Below are positions 33,252-45,529 of a DNA stretch of 64,000 bases, piece by piece. How positions within the stretch are numbered: the first letter of the stretch is position 1; each line of letters begins with the position of its first letter. This DNA is from Microplitis mediator (lineage: Eukaryota; Arthropoda; Insecta; Hymenoptera; Braconidae). The DNA lies in contig NC_079970.1 in the NCBI RefSeq assembly GCF_029852145.1, positions 8,308,001 through 8,372,000 on the forward strand, read 5' to 3'. A model generated the notes under the pieces. That model had not been told where the DNA came from. It worked only from the letters and a program-made list of their open reading frames with translations, and ran no database searches. A program made the position numbers and the translations under genes.

Positions 33252-33675
33252 CTGATAGTTATCCTGATGACGGGTGTGATACATTTGTGATCTGTTGTCG
33301 TACTTGACCTGTCGTATTTCTTCATTCAATGCCTTTCTGGTGGCATCAAGAGGACTTGTACGACCAGATTTAGCTCCATCTGATTTGGGCGTCGGGGACC
33401 TTGACCGCTGCTTCCTCTCAAGGTCATTAGCTGCATGGTGCACTGGACTCCCTTTGGTCTGAGGGGTAGGACTCATTGATCGGTTGTTTGCGCGTGTCAG
33501 ATCTTCGCCGAGATGCTGTCGGGTTGTGTGATGCGGCGTCGGCGAGCGAGATCGATTTGTCGATACGCTTCGTGGTGTTTGAAGAGAGTGGGGTTGTTGC
33601 TGTTGCTGCTGCTGTACTGTGCCACCGCAAGAACCCACACTTGAAGCCGAACTCCTGCGTGTTCTTGGAGGTGAT
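33252..33675 (-). CDS. pigs: GAS2-like pickled eggs, exon 4 (poly-Q and SPTP repeats)
   Basis: 424 nt, entered in phase 2, left in phase 0; acceptor TTTTTCTAATCAAG, donor TATCAG|GTAGTT. It encodes RSPPRTRRSSASSVGSCGG, a run of seven Gln, and then three spaced copies of an RSxSPTP motif (RSRSPTPHH, RSMSPTPQT, RSRSPTPKS); a fourth SPTP follows in exon 5. These are typical proline-directed kinase sites in a basic, disordered, microtubule-binding-type tail. The end, LNEEIRQVKYDNRSQ, could form a helix. An 88-bp intron separates it from exon 5. Overlapping plus-strand frames are shadows. Confidence 0.9.
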
Positions 33676-34070
33676 CTTGATTAGAAAAATTCATTTGCCT
33701 TTAGTACTTGTATACTTACCCAAGAAGATTCAGTTAGACTTCAAAAAATTTATAGCAATTCTCATAAATATTGTCAAGTGGGTTTTTTTTTTAATTTTTT
33801 ATTTTGTACCAAAATTATATCCTACTAGTTTCGGAAATTGTGAACTTTTTATACCCAAAATCTATTAGATTTAAATTATAATTACTTCTTTTTTACACAT
33901 AATTAAATTTAAAAATTGGCTTTCAGAAGATCAAATTTTTACTAAAATTTAATTACTTCAGTTAGATTTTCATTGAATCAACATATCTTTATAATATATG
34001 ACAGCAAATACTTTTTTTTCTAAGTATTCATTTTCAAACACAAATTTTTTTTGCTAAATATTTATATTTA

Positions 34071-34246
34071 CACAGAAAAAAAGGATTTCTTGGCGCAAGA
34101 AACTTTTGATTAGCCCTAAAAAATTTTTTCTCGGCTCTAGAAAATTTTCGCTTTTAATTCATAATGTGAAAAATTTCTTAAGATAAGTAAAAATATTTTT
34201 TAAGCGAGTAGAAATTTTTCGCGTCTAGAAATCTTTTTTTAGTATG
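34071..34246. mobile_element. CACAGAAA-family TA element
   Basis: 176 bp, left end CACAGAAAAAAAGGATTTC, right end GAAATCTTTTTTTAGTATG (eroded), flanked by TA on both sides. Internal CTTGGCGCAAGAAA as in the copies at 50185 and 62295. Confidence 0.7.
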
Positions 34247-34251
34247 TATAT

Positions 34252-34484
34252 AGGGTAGGGGTACCATTTGTAGCCACTGCTCCATGTTTGGACATTTAAT
34301 CCTTAATTTTAATTAATGAAAAAGTGTAAAATAAAATTTTCATTTTAATAGTGGGATAGAAGGATCTTTAAACATATTTAAAAAATTGATTATGTTATTG
34401 GGTCTTTTACAAATTATTTTATTATAATTTTTCAAGTGTCCAAAACTTGCCCTTAAAGTGGCAAAAAATGATACCTCTACCCAA
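34252..34484. mobile_element. AGGGTAGGGGTACC-ended MITE
   Basis: Left end AGGGTAGGGGTACCATTTG with GCCACTGCTCCATGTTTGG; right end reads the complement, CCAAAACTTGCCCTTAAAGT, then GGCAAAAAATGATACC and TCTACCC. Flanking sequence is TATA on the left and ATATA on the right, fitting a TA target. It abuts the preceding element. Confidence 0.65.
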
Positions 34485-34665
34485 TATATTTTTATATAAA
34501 AAAAATTTAAAACCGCATAATTTTGATAACTAAAAAGATCGATATAATTTGACGCGCTGTTAAGGTCCCCATTGATATTAGATTTTATTATTATTTTTTT
34601 TCTAAACTCTTTGATCGTTTTCTTTTGTTTCATCGCAGGTATAAAAATATAATCACGTAACTTAC

Positions 34666-34711
34666 CTTTCGTAATGCACCTGCGCACTACCAAGGTCGAA
34701 GGACCCACTGG
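34666..34711 (-). CDS. pigs: GAS2-like pickled eggs, exon 3 (46-nt micro-exon)
   Basis: 46 nt on the minus strand between TTATTCAAAAAG and a consensus donor AAAG|GTAAGT. Entered in phase 1 and left in phase 2, it reads SSGSFDLGSAQVHYE(R). This is the only choice of acceptor that keeps the poly-Q exon in frame: the alternative AG four bases downstream gives an early stop in exon 4. The polypyrimidine tract is weak, so inclusion may be regulated. It lies directly after the GAS2 domain. Confidence 0.8.
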
Positions 34712-34990
34712 CTTTTTGAATAAGTTTTGCAGAAATCATTGATCGATGTGCTAATAAATAAATAAAGTAATAAAATTGATTTATCATTCTGTTATTATTA
34801 CTTTTATCATTAAAATGATGCTTTGATTGTAAATTTTTAAGTACAATAAATACATGTAAAATTTACAATTTAAAATAAATTATAGTAATAATAAAAAAGA
34901 AAGATGTAATAATCGTAAATGTCAATATGCTTAAGAAATATTACAATGGAAAGTGTTTTTTGACAAATGGTCATTGCAAAATATACTTAC

Positions 34991-35192
34991 AAGTACGACA
35001 ACGACATGGATCGTGTTTATCGAGATAGTGACTGAGAGTGTCCCAACCACCGCCCACTCGTACCATAACGTGGCTCCTTAAAATTCTCACAAAAATGAGA
35101 ACTTTAGTGTCGCCAATTCTGTATTTGCCTTCGGATACGCGAATCATCGGAAACTGGGTCGGACAGGTGCATTTTTCCACTAAATCACGAAC
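34991..35192 (-). CDS. pigs: GAS2-like pickled eggs, exon 2: complete GAS2/GAR domain
   Basis: 202 nt; acceptor GTTTTTTTTAG, donor ACTT|GTAAGT. It reads VRDLVEKCTCPTQFPMIRVS, continues EGKYRIGDTKVLIFVRILRS and ends with VMVRVGGGWDTLSHYLDKHD before PCRC. This is the full zinc-linked GAS2-related domain with its conserved Cys residues (CTC and CRC), KYRIGD and the RVGGGWDTL signature. In GAS2, spectraplakin and Pigs proteins this domain binds microtubules and, with the CH domain, cross-links them to actin. It joins the CH exon as LDEM|VRDLVEKC, the usual arrangement. Confidence 0.97.
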
Positions 35193-35199
35193 CTAAAAA

Positions 35200-37025
35200 A
35201 AACAAACAATTTTTTTTTTTTAATTTATCAAGTTCTCAATAGTTTGTCTTTTTTAATTTAAAAAATAATTATTCTAAAAAAAAAAATATTTTTTAATTTT
35301 TGTTTTAAGTCGATTACTGAATAAATAAATATATATTAAGATTAAAAAAACGATAACCAATTTATTCATAGAAAGCTTTCCTCCAGACTGTATTATGTAA
35401 TTGTCGTCACACATGTGTGTTAATATTTATATCCTGATGTAGAGACATTGTCGATATATATTCAGTTAGTTTAACAGGTCTAAGACATATGTCGAGATAC
35501 TTGTATATATTATTTGAACATAATTACATCAACGAGAAATATATATCAAAGGCAATTTGAGATAATTGTTAACATAAAAATGTAAATAATATTTGTTATT
35601 GCAATTTGTTGATGTTAATATATATATTTATATACATATATAGCTTTTTTTGTCCTGTCACCACTATCTTTTATCATTTTTCTCTTAGCTTTTCTTTATC
35701 AAGTTATCAATTGTCTTGTCGTGAGATAAATATCTAATAGAATCGTGTAACGATAAATATCATAAGTTTATATGCTGACACCCACTATACAATTTCTTTA
35801 TGGACAGTCATCTATAAAGTTAAATTATTTATAACACTAGGTATTAATGTATATTAGTTGGACATACCAAATAATTTTTAAAATCCAGTCACGCATGGCT
35901 GAAATTTCTACATTCTTAATACTTAATTATTTATCCTACTATTTATTTGATGATTATTGTTTTTTTTTATTATTTTACTCAGTGACACATTGTCATAATT
36001 AATATGATTATTTTCCATTGAGTGCGTAAAACATTTAAAATTTATGGCGTCTTAAACCTGTCGATTTTATAATGCATACTTTTAAGTGCAATAAAAAGTT
36101 TTTTAGTGTTAAAATAAATCTATGTCTTAACAGATATTTATTTAATTGCGATCATTAATGATAAGTGACGAATAATAAATATTAAAACAAAGTTATGTCA
36201 CCTTAAACATCCATATGATTTTCTAAACAAATTTTCGTAGTCTTGAATTTTTTCGTTTCCATTTTTTTCAAATATTTGATAAATTTAAAACTTTTAATTT
36301 CTCGAATTGTTCTTTTTTTCAATGGATCAAATGATCGATAAAAAAAAACAATTTTGAGCGATAGACAAAATGATATTGACTATTGAAAACGTCGAGTACT
36401 GTATACCAATGTGCTTCAGAATATTGGAAACAATAAAGTGTTTTAGCCGAAAGCTAATTCAGAACGTTTGATCCTTTCATTTCTATGACAGCGTCGCTTT
36501 GAAATTTAATGAAAAATTGATTATTTTAATTGTCATCAAGTACGACATTTTGAAAACGTTTGCACAAAATTTTAGATTGAAATTCAAAAGTTATTAAAAG
36601 TTGCAATAATTTTTATTCAGCAGATGAAGTGATTCCAGTTTGAAAAGTTAAAAATTTCAAGGCGATTTTTCGGTTATTTCAATCGTTTTTTATAAAAAAA
36701 AATCAAAGTAAGAAATAAACTCTATCATCGCAATTATTCATTGTCGTTAGACAGATTGTAGTTTTGCATTTAATGAATAAAAAGAAAAAGGAATAAAGAT
36801 TTTGAAAATCGCTACGCTTTTGCTAAATAAATAAATAAATAAACTTTTACTCAATGTGCTATGAATTTTTTTTTGTGATCAAAATTAATAGACTTTTCTT
36901 CCATACATAGCTAAAACTTTGTTCATTTTTTTGAGCCTTCGATCTTATCATATTCCACAAAAATACTTTCTAAAAATAAATTTCTAATTAGTCACTGTTT
37001 TGCATTCTATACACTACGAAGAATG
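35200..37025. other. Intronic sequence, nothing recognised
   Basis: AT-rich. The part 36200-36800 looks like decayed unique sequence with no open frame. No inverted ends seen. Confidence 0.4.
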
Positions 37026-37029
37026 ATTA

Positions 37030-37346
37030 CACGGAAAAAAATGAACTATAGAAATTGAAAACGACAAGTAATATAATGATAAAGTGATCAGTAAAAATTA
37101 TCATTCTAAATAGTAATTTTTTCGTTTATGATTAAAACGTGAATAATTACAGGATAAGTATGAAAATTTATTGTCTATGCAAAAAAAAATTACTATTTGA
37201 ACTTAAAAAATCGGAACTGATACTTAGAAAATTGACGACACGTATTATAAAATTTATTATTGGGAATGTTAAAATTCCCCATATTGACACCCGGGTTACG
37301 GGTTATAATTTCAAACACTAATTTTTAAAGTTTATTTTTTTCCGTG
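37030..37346. mobile_element. CACGGA-family TA element, 317 bp
   Basis: Ends CACGGAAAAAAATGAAC and GTTTATTTTTTTCCGTG, flanked by TA at 37028-37029 and 37347-37348. A 60-codon open frame inside has no recognised content. Confidence 0.7.
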
Positions 37347-37349
37347 TAT

Positions 37350-38860
37350 TCATAAATTTTCAACAATTAAAAACTCACTTTGTTATAAATAACATAATTT
37401 ATAATCATCAATTTTCTTGAAATTTATTTAATATAGAATTCTTCATACCGATAATGATATGAAATATTACCAAAGCTTCTAAAAGTTAAGTATTCAATCA
37501 ACATCCTTATTGGAGAACGATTTGAACTCATGGATAAATATTGAAGTTTTAACGAGTTAGTTCAATGAATATTTGCTAATGTGAGCAAATCTATGAAAGC
37601 ATTAAATTTGCGGATATTCTCAACGGGAGTTATCTACTGCAGAGGAAATAGTTTGATGATTGGAATATAGAGTGCTGTCGTTGTTGATATATTCCACACA
37701 ACCGTTTATATCTACACATACAAATATACTATACATGTATATTTATATGAAAATATATATATACTCATATCTCATACGTAAATACATATTTACCTACAGA
37801 TGACATTAGCTACAAGAATTACTAACTACGTCAATGAATTTCTCGCTCCAAATAATAATTGACTATGATCGATTGAAGCTTTCCATGTCAGTGAATATCA
37901 TGCATAATAATTTTTTTTTTCATGCTTATAAAAACCACTAGAAATTATAGAAGAATTCAACAAATGATAAATATCCGATTTAGATCCATGTCATGACATT
38001 CCTAACAAATTCATCACGAGATTATAATTTACATAAAGATCAATTAAATTCAAATAACATTATTTTTATTTCTGACAACTGTGTATATGTAAAGAATGTC
38101 GACAATTTCATTGAAACCAGTTGATTAATTAATGCATCCGTTATTCATAGAAAAAAAAAATCGGTAATGAAAAAAAACCATGCACGGGAATAGTGATTAT
38201 ATGGTGATCTGATAAATAGCGTATAATATTCGATAAATTTATTTATCAATACAAGTACATAGATGTATATTTGCTAGGATTTGAATGTAGAGGTATATAT
38301 GTACATTTAAACGCGCATCGAAGTGGACAAATTGTGTGTCGCATTGCAGGTGAGCGGACAGGATGAATGGTTTATGATGCTATAATGCAAGGCCGCCATC
38401 AACTTACGTAATATAACTTAACCCAACGATACGGAATACAGATTATCAACTCTGTGTATTCGTTATATACATATACATATATATGGATTTCGTATGTATA
38501 TATGTATTTTTTATATATATGTGCATGCAACATTAAAAAGGTAAGGTGAGGCTGCTACGCGTTGTTCACGGGATGATTGCTATTATATTGGGAACGTCCA
38601 TAGCCAACTTTTTATTTGTACTCGAGCCAAATGTTTGTTCAATATACATGATATATACATATATTTTTATTTCATTCATATTCATATAGTATATATTTAA
38701 CGATTATTGTTTAGATATTTGGAGTTTACAAAAAAATATCCAGTGATAAATATATTGGAATTTTTTTTCATATATTATGGATGTCATATGCAACGATAAA
38801 AATATATATTCCAATATCTATATTTATTATAACTAGTAAATAATATTTTATTATAAAATT
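37350..38860. other. Intronic sequence, nothing recognised
   Basis: AT-rich with many short TATATA tracts (37680-37800, 38460-38700) and a mildly GC-richer patch at 38300-38420. Confidence 0.4.
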
Positions 38861-38868
38861 CCAAGTAA

Positions 38869-39153
38869 ATTGTAAAAAATTGGGAGTGAATACGAATCTA
38901 TTTAAATCCAAATTCACTCCGTCACTCGGAGTTTTGGAATTTAAAAAAAAAATCGCTTCACGTATGGAGTGAATAAAACTTTTTTTTTTTCAAAGGACTG
39001 ATTTCGGAGTAATGTGGATTTTATTTCAATCTATATCTACTCCAATGCGGAATTCCTCAGAGTGAATTTCAATCGAAATAGATGAAATAAAAAATTATTC
39101 ACTCTGAGTTCACTCTGGGTTTAATCTGCGTTCACTGCAAAATTTTTACAGTA
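38869..39153. mobile_element. Element with GGAGTGAA subterminal repeats
   Basis: Left end TTGTAAAAAATTGGGAGTGAA, right end TTCACTGCAAAATTTTTACAG. Between them are about eight copies of GAGTGAA or TTCACTC in both orientations. Its design (TGTAAAAAATT end plus many short subterminal repeats) matches the CACTGTA family with a different motif. Confidence 0.6.
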
Positions 39154-39154
39154 T

Positions 39155-40130
39155 CTTATATATACATATATATCTGTTTATTTTATAAATTTTAATTTAA
39201 TGGTGCAATAAATTTTCATAATAAGAGGCATAAAAGTAATGCTTGCAAAAATCAATTATTATTTATAAATAGTTATAAATTATTATGAAATAATAATTAT
39301 CAATTAAATTATCGCTTTATACTAAACAAAATTAACGGTATGAAATTTATTGTTATTATAAAAAAGTTAAGAAATTTTGACATTAAAATACCAGTATAAT
39401 AATGTATTGAATATTATATATCAGTAGGTAATATATATTGGCTTATTATCATATATATTGATAGAATTATATCAGATATATATAAAATAAAAACCATTAA
39501 ACGTGTCCATTATGTCACTTATTTATTTTAAAAAATTGTCATACATAATATTTACATATATTTTTTTTACACGTCAAATAAAACTTTCCTTTGCTTTAAT
39601 AAATTAATTTTTAAATTCAACAAAACCGTTTACCAATCATACTAAATCGATTGTCAATTATTGATAACAACTTTATTTTTTAAATTTTTACTAATCGTTT
39701 AAAAACATTCATTACTTTCTCCTATGAATTTTTGAATATTGCAGTGACGTAATATTAAAAAATTAATATTGGTAAGATATTTTGTAATTTAAATTGCAAT
39801 CTTATTTATTATCTATATATAACATAAGTAAATAGCAAAATTTATTAAAAAATAATTATTGACTATATAGTCATAAACATTATTTTCAATGTTATAATAT
39901 TAACTCAAATATGTGCAATTACTTTTATTACTATTAGTTTTTAAAATAATTTATAAATCACAGATAAATATATGTATATATATACCGATCCATTAAATAT
40001 TATAGTATCAAAAAAAAGTTGTTTATATAGCTCGTGATAACGATATTAATTTTTTGTTACTTAAGTATAGTTTTAATATTCAATGTGAATTTACTCAAGA
40101 AGAAATAATAAGTTAAAGCAAACAAGGTTT
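39155..40130. other. Intronic AT-rich sequence, nothing recognised
   Basis: Only short TA tracts seen. Confidence 0.4.
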
Positions 40131-40135
40131 ATATA

Positions 40136-40758
40136 CACTGTAAAAAAAACCGATGTAAGTCCACGCTATCTTGGTGTTGGTTATCGATGTTATAACACCG
40201 GTAGCGGTGTTGAAATTTTTCTCGATGTCAAGCGGTGTTGAAAAAAAGTAGTTTTATTTTTTAACAGTCGTTCTTACTTTTTTCTTTCTTACATCCAAGT
40301 ACTAAGACAGTAATCAGGAACTTTAGTCAAGTTTTTATTTTAAACAAACGAATGTTATCAAAAAATTATAGCGCATTTCGTTAGATTAGACAGTGGTGCA
40401 TCAATGTGCAGTTTGTTGTTTTTATTTAGAGAATTTGTTTCCGAGAAAAATTCAGCCGAAAATATCTAATAATCCTTGTTGAGCACCAGAAGAGAAAAAT
40501 AGAAAAAAATTTTCATGGACTAATTCATCATCTTTAAATCAGTTATTACTTTATGAAAAACATCAGAATTATGATATAAATAATAATGACATTGTTTCTA
40601 AATATTTAATTTGATAAGTGATCAAAAATTCATACAATTTGTTCAGTTTAATAAAAATGTCATTGCTTATTTTATAGGGATAAATCGTTTTTATCTCAAT
40701 TAACAATTATTTCGTAATTTAACATGTACCTGAAAATTGGAACGTTTTTCACAAAACG

Positions 40759-40790
<32 letters not shown>

Positions 40791-41117
40791 AAAAGTGAAA
40801 AATATCCTTGATTTAGATTTCTGAAATGTTTCACACATCAGCCTACTTCTTAAGTCACTTTTAGAGTCAAATTACATAAATTATTTTTATTGTCGTTGCG
40901 AGAAAAACGTTCCGATCTTCAAGTACATAATTTAATGAAATATCATTATTACTTTTTTTCTTCTGTTTTCTGGATCTTAAAACACATACGCACACCCTTA
41001 TACTTCGATCGGAGTTAACTTACTCCGCATGTACACCGTTTTAACACCGGTTTGAGTTCATTTTAACATCGCATCTGTGTTAAAATAAGACCATGTTAAC
41101 ACTATTTTTTTACAATG
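40136..41117. mobile_element. CACTGTA-family element, about 980 bp, interrupted
   Basis: Left end CACTGTAAAAAAAACCGATG, right end CACTATTTTTTTACAATG. Subterminal GGTGTTG, AACACCGG and TTAACACC motifs in both orientations near both ends. The 8-bp-TSD element 40724-40928 is inserted within it. Confidence 0.65.
40724..40928. mobile_element. 8-bp-TSD MITE family, copy 2, nested in 40136-41117
   Basis: Ends GTACCTGAAAATTGGAACG and CGTTCCGATCTTCAAGTAC; flanks AATTTAAC (40716-40723) and AATTTAAT (40929-40936) are a near-perfect 8-bp repeat. A run of about 30 A (40759-40788) lies near the left end. Confidence 0.8.
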
Positions 41118-41119
41118 AA

Positions 41120-42210
41120 GATCAGTTTATATAGTTGCCTATTAGAGTATCAGAGAAATCTTAAGTTAAATAATTTAAGAATACTTAATTTGCTGTTAAA
41201 TAATAGTTGTAGTATTATTTTATCGAATCTTTACCTCTTACGATTACGTATCGTAGGTATAGATATCGATTTTATCCTATTCTGAGTTTATGTAAGTTAT
41301 TAATTCGTGAATACATGTTTTCATGTTTATTATGGCGCTTAAGTACCCGCGATAACTTGAATATTTAAAATATTTAATGTGACTTTTTAAATTTTATAAC
41401 CTGACTTGGAAAATAAATCTACAGATAGTAAATACCAAAGTTTAAGTTAATGTTATATATATTTATATTTAAATATAAATATAAATTTGCTTAAATATAA
41501 TAAAATTTATTAAAAAGATGAGTTGTTGAAAAATAATAATTTTATTTAAACGTGTTTACATAAGTACTTTAGTCGATATCTAACACAGGCTGCAAACTAG
41601 CTTCTTCAACGGCAATTTCTTCTCTGCAATGCATGGTGTAGTGTATAAGATAATGTTATACCCTGTGTATACACTTATAGTATATATATATACATATAGC
41701 ACAATAAGAGAGAGAAAGAGTGAAAGAGAACTCTTAAGAGTTGCCGGCAATGCTGCTGCTGCTGCATCATCATGTACATGCAGCATATGTACATGCTCGG
41801 GTGCGGTATACATGAAGCAGCGCATAAATATCTTGTATAGAGCTAAGGCACGCGCTGGGGTCACGCAACGTGAATTCAAAGAGGCGTACAATCTCATAAA
41901 CCGTTGAGATTAGGTTGCCTCTGGTTAGGTTATATTGTAATTATCATATGATTGAGAGATTATTATAATTGTTTTATTGCATTTCAAGTGATAAACTTTT
42001 TTTTTATTTATTTTAAATATTAATATGTTGAATAATGTTTCAATATTACAGCTGACTACAGAATGAATGCTTATGGAAATTTTTTGAATTCAAATTATTT
42101 TTTTTATTAATTACGTTAATTAAAATTTTTATTATAAAAACAAAAGATTAATTATTTTTGAGAAATGTCATAATTTTAATTAAACTTTAGGTTCTTTTTT
42201 TTATTCTAAA
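41120..42210. other. Intronic sequence with a GC-richer island at 41580-41910
   Basis: The island has a GCTGCTGCTGCTGC run and ATGTACATGCAGCATATGTA. It is open on both strands for about 100 codons, but neither frame has splice context or recognised content. Confidence 0.35.
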
Positions 42211-42215
42211 TACTT

Positions 42216-42415
42216 GTGTACCTGAAGATCGTAACGTTTTTCGCGCAACGAAAATGAAAAAAATTTATGTAATTCGACTGCTTGAGGAGTAGTTCCTGAG
42301 GTTGGGGGTGGCCCAACATTTCCGGCTGACATACCAGCATCTACATGCGAAACATTTCAGAAATCTAGTCATCCAATTTGTTTTTTTTTCGTTGCGCGAA
42401 AAACTTCAGGTACAT
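42216..42415. mobile_element. 8-bp-TSD MITE family, copy 3
   Basis: 200 bp, ends GTACCTGAAGATCGTAACG and GCGCGAAAAACTTCAGGTAC, perfect 8-bp flanking repeat AAATACTT (42208-42215 and 42416-42423). This is the cleanest copy and serves as the reference for the nested copy at 356-680. Confidence 0.85.
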
Positions 42416-42629
42416 AAATACTTGAAGTTCTCATGTTCAGTGTAATAAATCTCAAGTTTTTATCCCATGATTTTTAATAATAAAAACATCTATTACTTAA
42501 GTGAAAAAAAAATAACATTAAAGAAACTATTGACGTAAAATATTATCCCGATAACTCGAAGCAAAAACATAATGTGACATTTGTTTTTATAAGATTATAA
42601 AATAAAAGGTAGAGACATCGATCGACTTG

Positions 42630-43150
42630 TTTGTGTTTTTATTAGGGTGGGTCATAGCTAGATCCAGTGATTTGGGATCGATTATCGATCTATCTCATCG
42701 TCGGTATATACTCTTGCCTAGGATAAACTGCACGATTGGAGAAAGTGATGGAACTCTGTCGGAGATCCTGATCGGTATCTTAGAGATCCTATCTTTGGGA
42801 ACGATCTTTAGTGTAGAGGACCAATGTGGTAAGCATATCAGGAGTAGTCCTGAGACTCGTGGGAAGAGACCATAAGAATGACCTAGGTGTTAACCTCTGC
42901 TCCCGATTCGACCTAGCTATACGATCGATCGGACATAATCGTGGCGTATATCGTCTTTACCAAATGCATTATTTACTATGAGGCTTCGTGTGCAAACTAT
43001 TATATTATAATCCCTTGCGTTAAATGTCAGATTATTAATTTTTATTTATTTATTTTTAGTACTTAATTATATTTGTAATCATCATCCTCTTCGATGACAT
43101 AAGACCCAACGTAATAGAGGAGAGATTAGAACACGATGACCCACCTGAGG
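42630..43150. other. Unassigned GC-richer island
   Basis: Balanced base composition with many GATC/CGATCG motifs (GGGATCGATTATCGATC, ACGATCGATCGG). A plus-strand frame of about 80 codons at 42627-42875 includes LSEILIGILEILSLGTIF, preceded by a possible acceptor (TTTTTATTAG). No partner exon. It could be part of a larger mobile element. Confidence 0.3.
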
Positions 43151-43199
43151 CACGACGGCTCACTCCCGAAATTTGGTTAAAAAAAAAATCATTTGTTAC

Positions 43200-45000
43200 A
43201 AGTTTTTTCATCATTTAGAGTTTAGAGAAAAACAGAGTATCCGGGATAAAATAAGACACCTAAACAATTTAAAGATTCAAAATTAATTTTTATGAAACAA
43301 ATATTTTTATTTTACAATTTTTTTTAGGGGAGAGATCACCATGTCCCGGAAAAAAAAAATTTCCACATAAAATATTGTTACATCATTAGAAATTCGTTGC
43401 ATGTAAGTGAATTTAAAGTATGATACGTAACTAAAATCAACAAAAATAAATTACAAAATAAATAATTTTTAAAGATGGGCCGTCGTACCCCTAAAAGTAA
43501 AAATTTTTCTTATCAAAATTATTTGAAAAATATAAAATTTGTTCGAAATAAATGAAAAACAATTTGTATTCGGTACTCAAATGCCTCGAGAAATAATTAC
43601 TCGCTTAAGTGGGCCATCGCACCCTGGTTTCCCCTATACAATTTTATTTAAAGCCTTGTTTATTATTTTTAAAAATCCATCTAGGTCAATATCTACTTGA
43701 CCCTCTAAATCTTGGCTCAACGTTTTTCCGGTAGGATTAATATCTGAAGACGGCGATGTATCGGCGTCCTTTTGTGTGGCTTCACCTACACGTTGCACAT
43801 GCTATTTAAATTTATATATATTTTTACACCTAACCATTCTTTAGCCTAGTTTTTAAAGTTGAAGTCACTGCCCGATTGACTCAGAAGTTAAGTCTTATCG
43901 TACTGCCTTTACATGCTACATTACCAATGCTGATCGAAATTGCGCTATATTACTGGTTTATGTATTTAATGCGTATACACGTAAATATCATTCTGACTTA
44001 TATATGTTAATTATCTAATACGCATTAAAGATAAATGTTTAAAACAAGTCTTAAGAAATATATAGTCGTAGCAATTTCAGATGATTGATATTTATTTTTT
44101 ATTACACTTTTTATTAGTTGATAGAAAAAGCATTTAAAAGCAATTCCAAGAATTTTTAATTTACTTGTTTACTTTAGCCATCCATTTTTACGATCATTGC
44201 TCCTATCCCCGAATTTCGCTATGCTAATTACCGATACGATAACAGTTAAGAGGTACAGCAAGCACTCTCACGATTCGTGTTTTCGTGGCTGTAATAGGTC
44301 GGGTTGTAAAACGAATGGGTTTTGAATATGAGATGACCAATTAGATGAATGTAAATGTTTAAATATTTAATATCTAGCAGTAAAAATATACTTTATTATT
44401 ATTTATCTTGTAAATAAATTTTTAGTTTGAGTGCTTTATTTAATTTTATTGCTATGGATTCTTAGTTAGTTTGTATAGAATAACTTGTCGTACATATTTA
44501 TTGATCAATGGGTTTTATAAAGTTGTAAACGTACGTACGTGCCTCTCTTTTGTCTCGTCTTCAACCCACGAGCTGAAGGAGACGCGGAAACTGAAATGGC
44601 GAACTAGCTGCGAAACAATCGATCGCGACTTAGTTGCCATTTGAAACATTACTTTTTTTCTTACGCCCACCTTTATGGGTATCAAGTGTGGGTCGTTGCA
44701 AAGAAAAAGAAATAACATAAAAAGAAATAGTAAATAATAAAAAAATGTACGATTAACTTGTGAAGAGGAGGAAGTCGGAATAAGAGGGAGAAAAGGGAAA
44801 ATAAACCGGTAGTGAGATGTCAAACAAATGGAAATGACACGTAAAAATAATACGCCGACTGGAGATTGATATGCCTGATACACAAGACGTTGAATTATTA
44901 TTTATATTTATTTTATTTTCAATTATTCTGATCAATATGCTCTCTTTAATATATCAATGCCATTATACTTTATGAAGAATAAATTTTTGGTAAAATGTAA
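43200..45000. other. Intronic sequence, mostly featureless
   Basis: 43230-43640 carries decayed ATAAAATAAGACACC and GGGCCATCGCACCC ends, perhaps related to the TCTCATTTTGCCCC repeats. 44515-44900 is GC-richer and open on the minus strand without recognised content. Confidence 0.35.
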
Positions 45001-45011
45001 CTTTTAATTAA

Positions 45012-45218
45012 AATGACAGAATTGCAGCGAAATATAATAACATTTCATTTAAAATGCCTATCTTCTCGACTACAATCTTCGAACATTCATTTGTAATCTC
45101 TGCAATTCGATTCTGGAGAGAATTACCAATTGAAGTCACTGAGTCACTCAGCCTAGACGCTTTCAAAAGTAATGCTTTTGAATTTTTTGTGAAATTGGAA
45201 CGTGATATTTTACTATAA
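45012..45218 (+). pseudogene. 3' end of a non-LTR retrotransposon reverse-transcriptase ORF
   Basis: An open stretch reads KMPIFSTTIFEHSFVISAIR, then FWRELPIEVTESLSLDAFKS and ends at TAA 45216-45218. The pattern (K.P...T..F..SF..SAIR.W..LP..V....SL..FK) is the familiar C-terminal tail of insect LINE reverse-transcriptase proteins (family knowledge). Stops lie just upstream, so this is a 5'-truncated remnant of an element that inserted in plus orientation. Confidence 0.75.
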
Positions 45219-45529
45219 ATATGAACCTGGCCACTAAAAATATGTGCTACAGATTTGTTAAACTTGTACTTAATTTTTAAGCTATTTTAATTTTGAGCAT
45301 TCAAACTTATCTTGTTAAACCCTAGTATGTTTATTCCTAAATGATTAGACTTCGTTCTCTTCCTATCATTAGTTTATTACAGAGTTTATATTGTTATTTT
45401 TTAAATCATTTCAAATTATAATGTTTATTAAACGTGATATACGTGTACTTTATTATAAATAATTATGTATATCTTTGCCATTTGGCTTTTTGCTTTGGCA
45501 TTAAAATTAAATAAATAAAAAAAAACAAA

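Larger units (their letters stand above)
33676..34665 (-). other. pigs: pigs intron with two back-to-back MITEs
   Basis: 990 bp between the micro-exon and exon 4. The elements 34071-34246 and 34252-34484 make up about 40 per cent of it; the rest is plain AT-rich sequence. Confidence 0.8.

Noticed and set aside
33476..33868. Plus-strand frame of 130 codons and two extra minus frames at 33427-33694
   Set aside because: Shadows of pigs exon 4; the repeats and GC content come from the true minus-strand frame that joins its neighbours in phase.
41580..41907. Overlapping frames of about 100 codons on both strands
   Set aside because: No splice sites, no recognised protein, and simple GCT repeats account for part of the openness.
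42627..42875. Plus-strand frame of 82 codons with a possible acceptor
   Set aside because: No partner exon, no recognised domain, and GATC-rich simple structure; left as an unassigned island.
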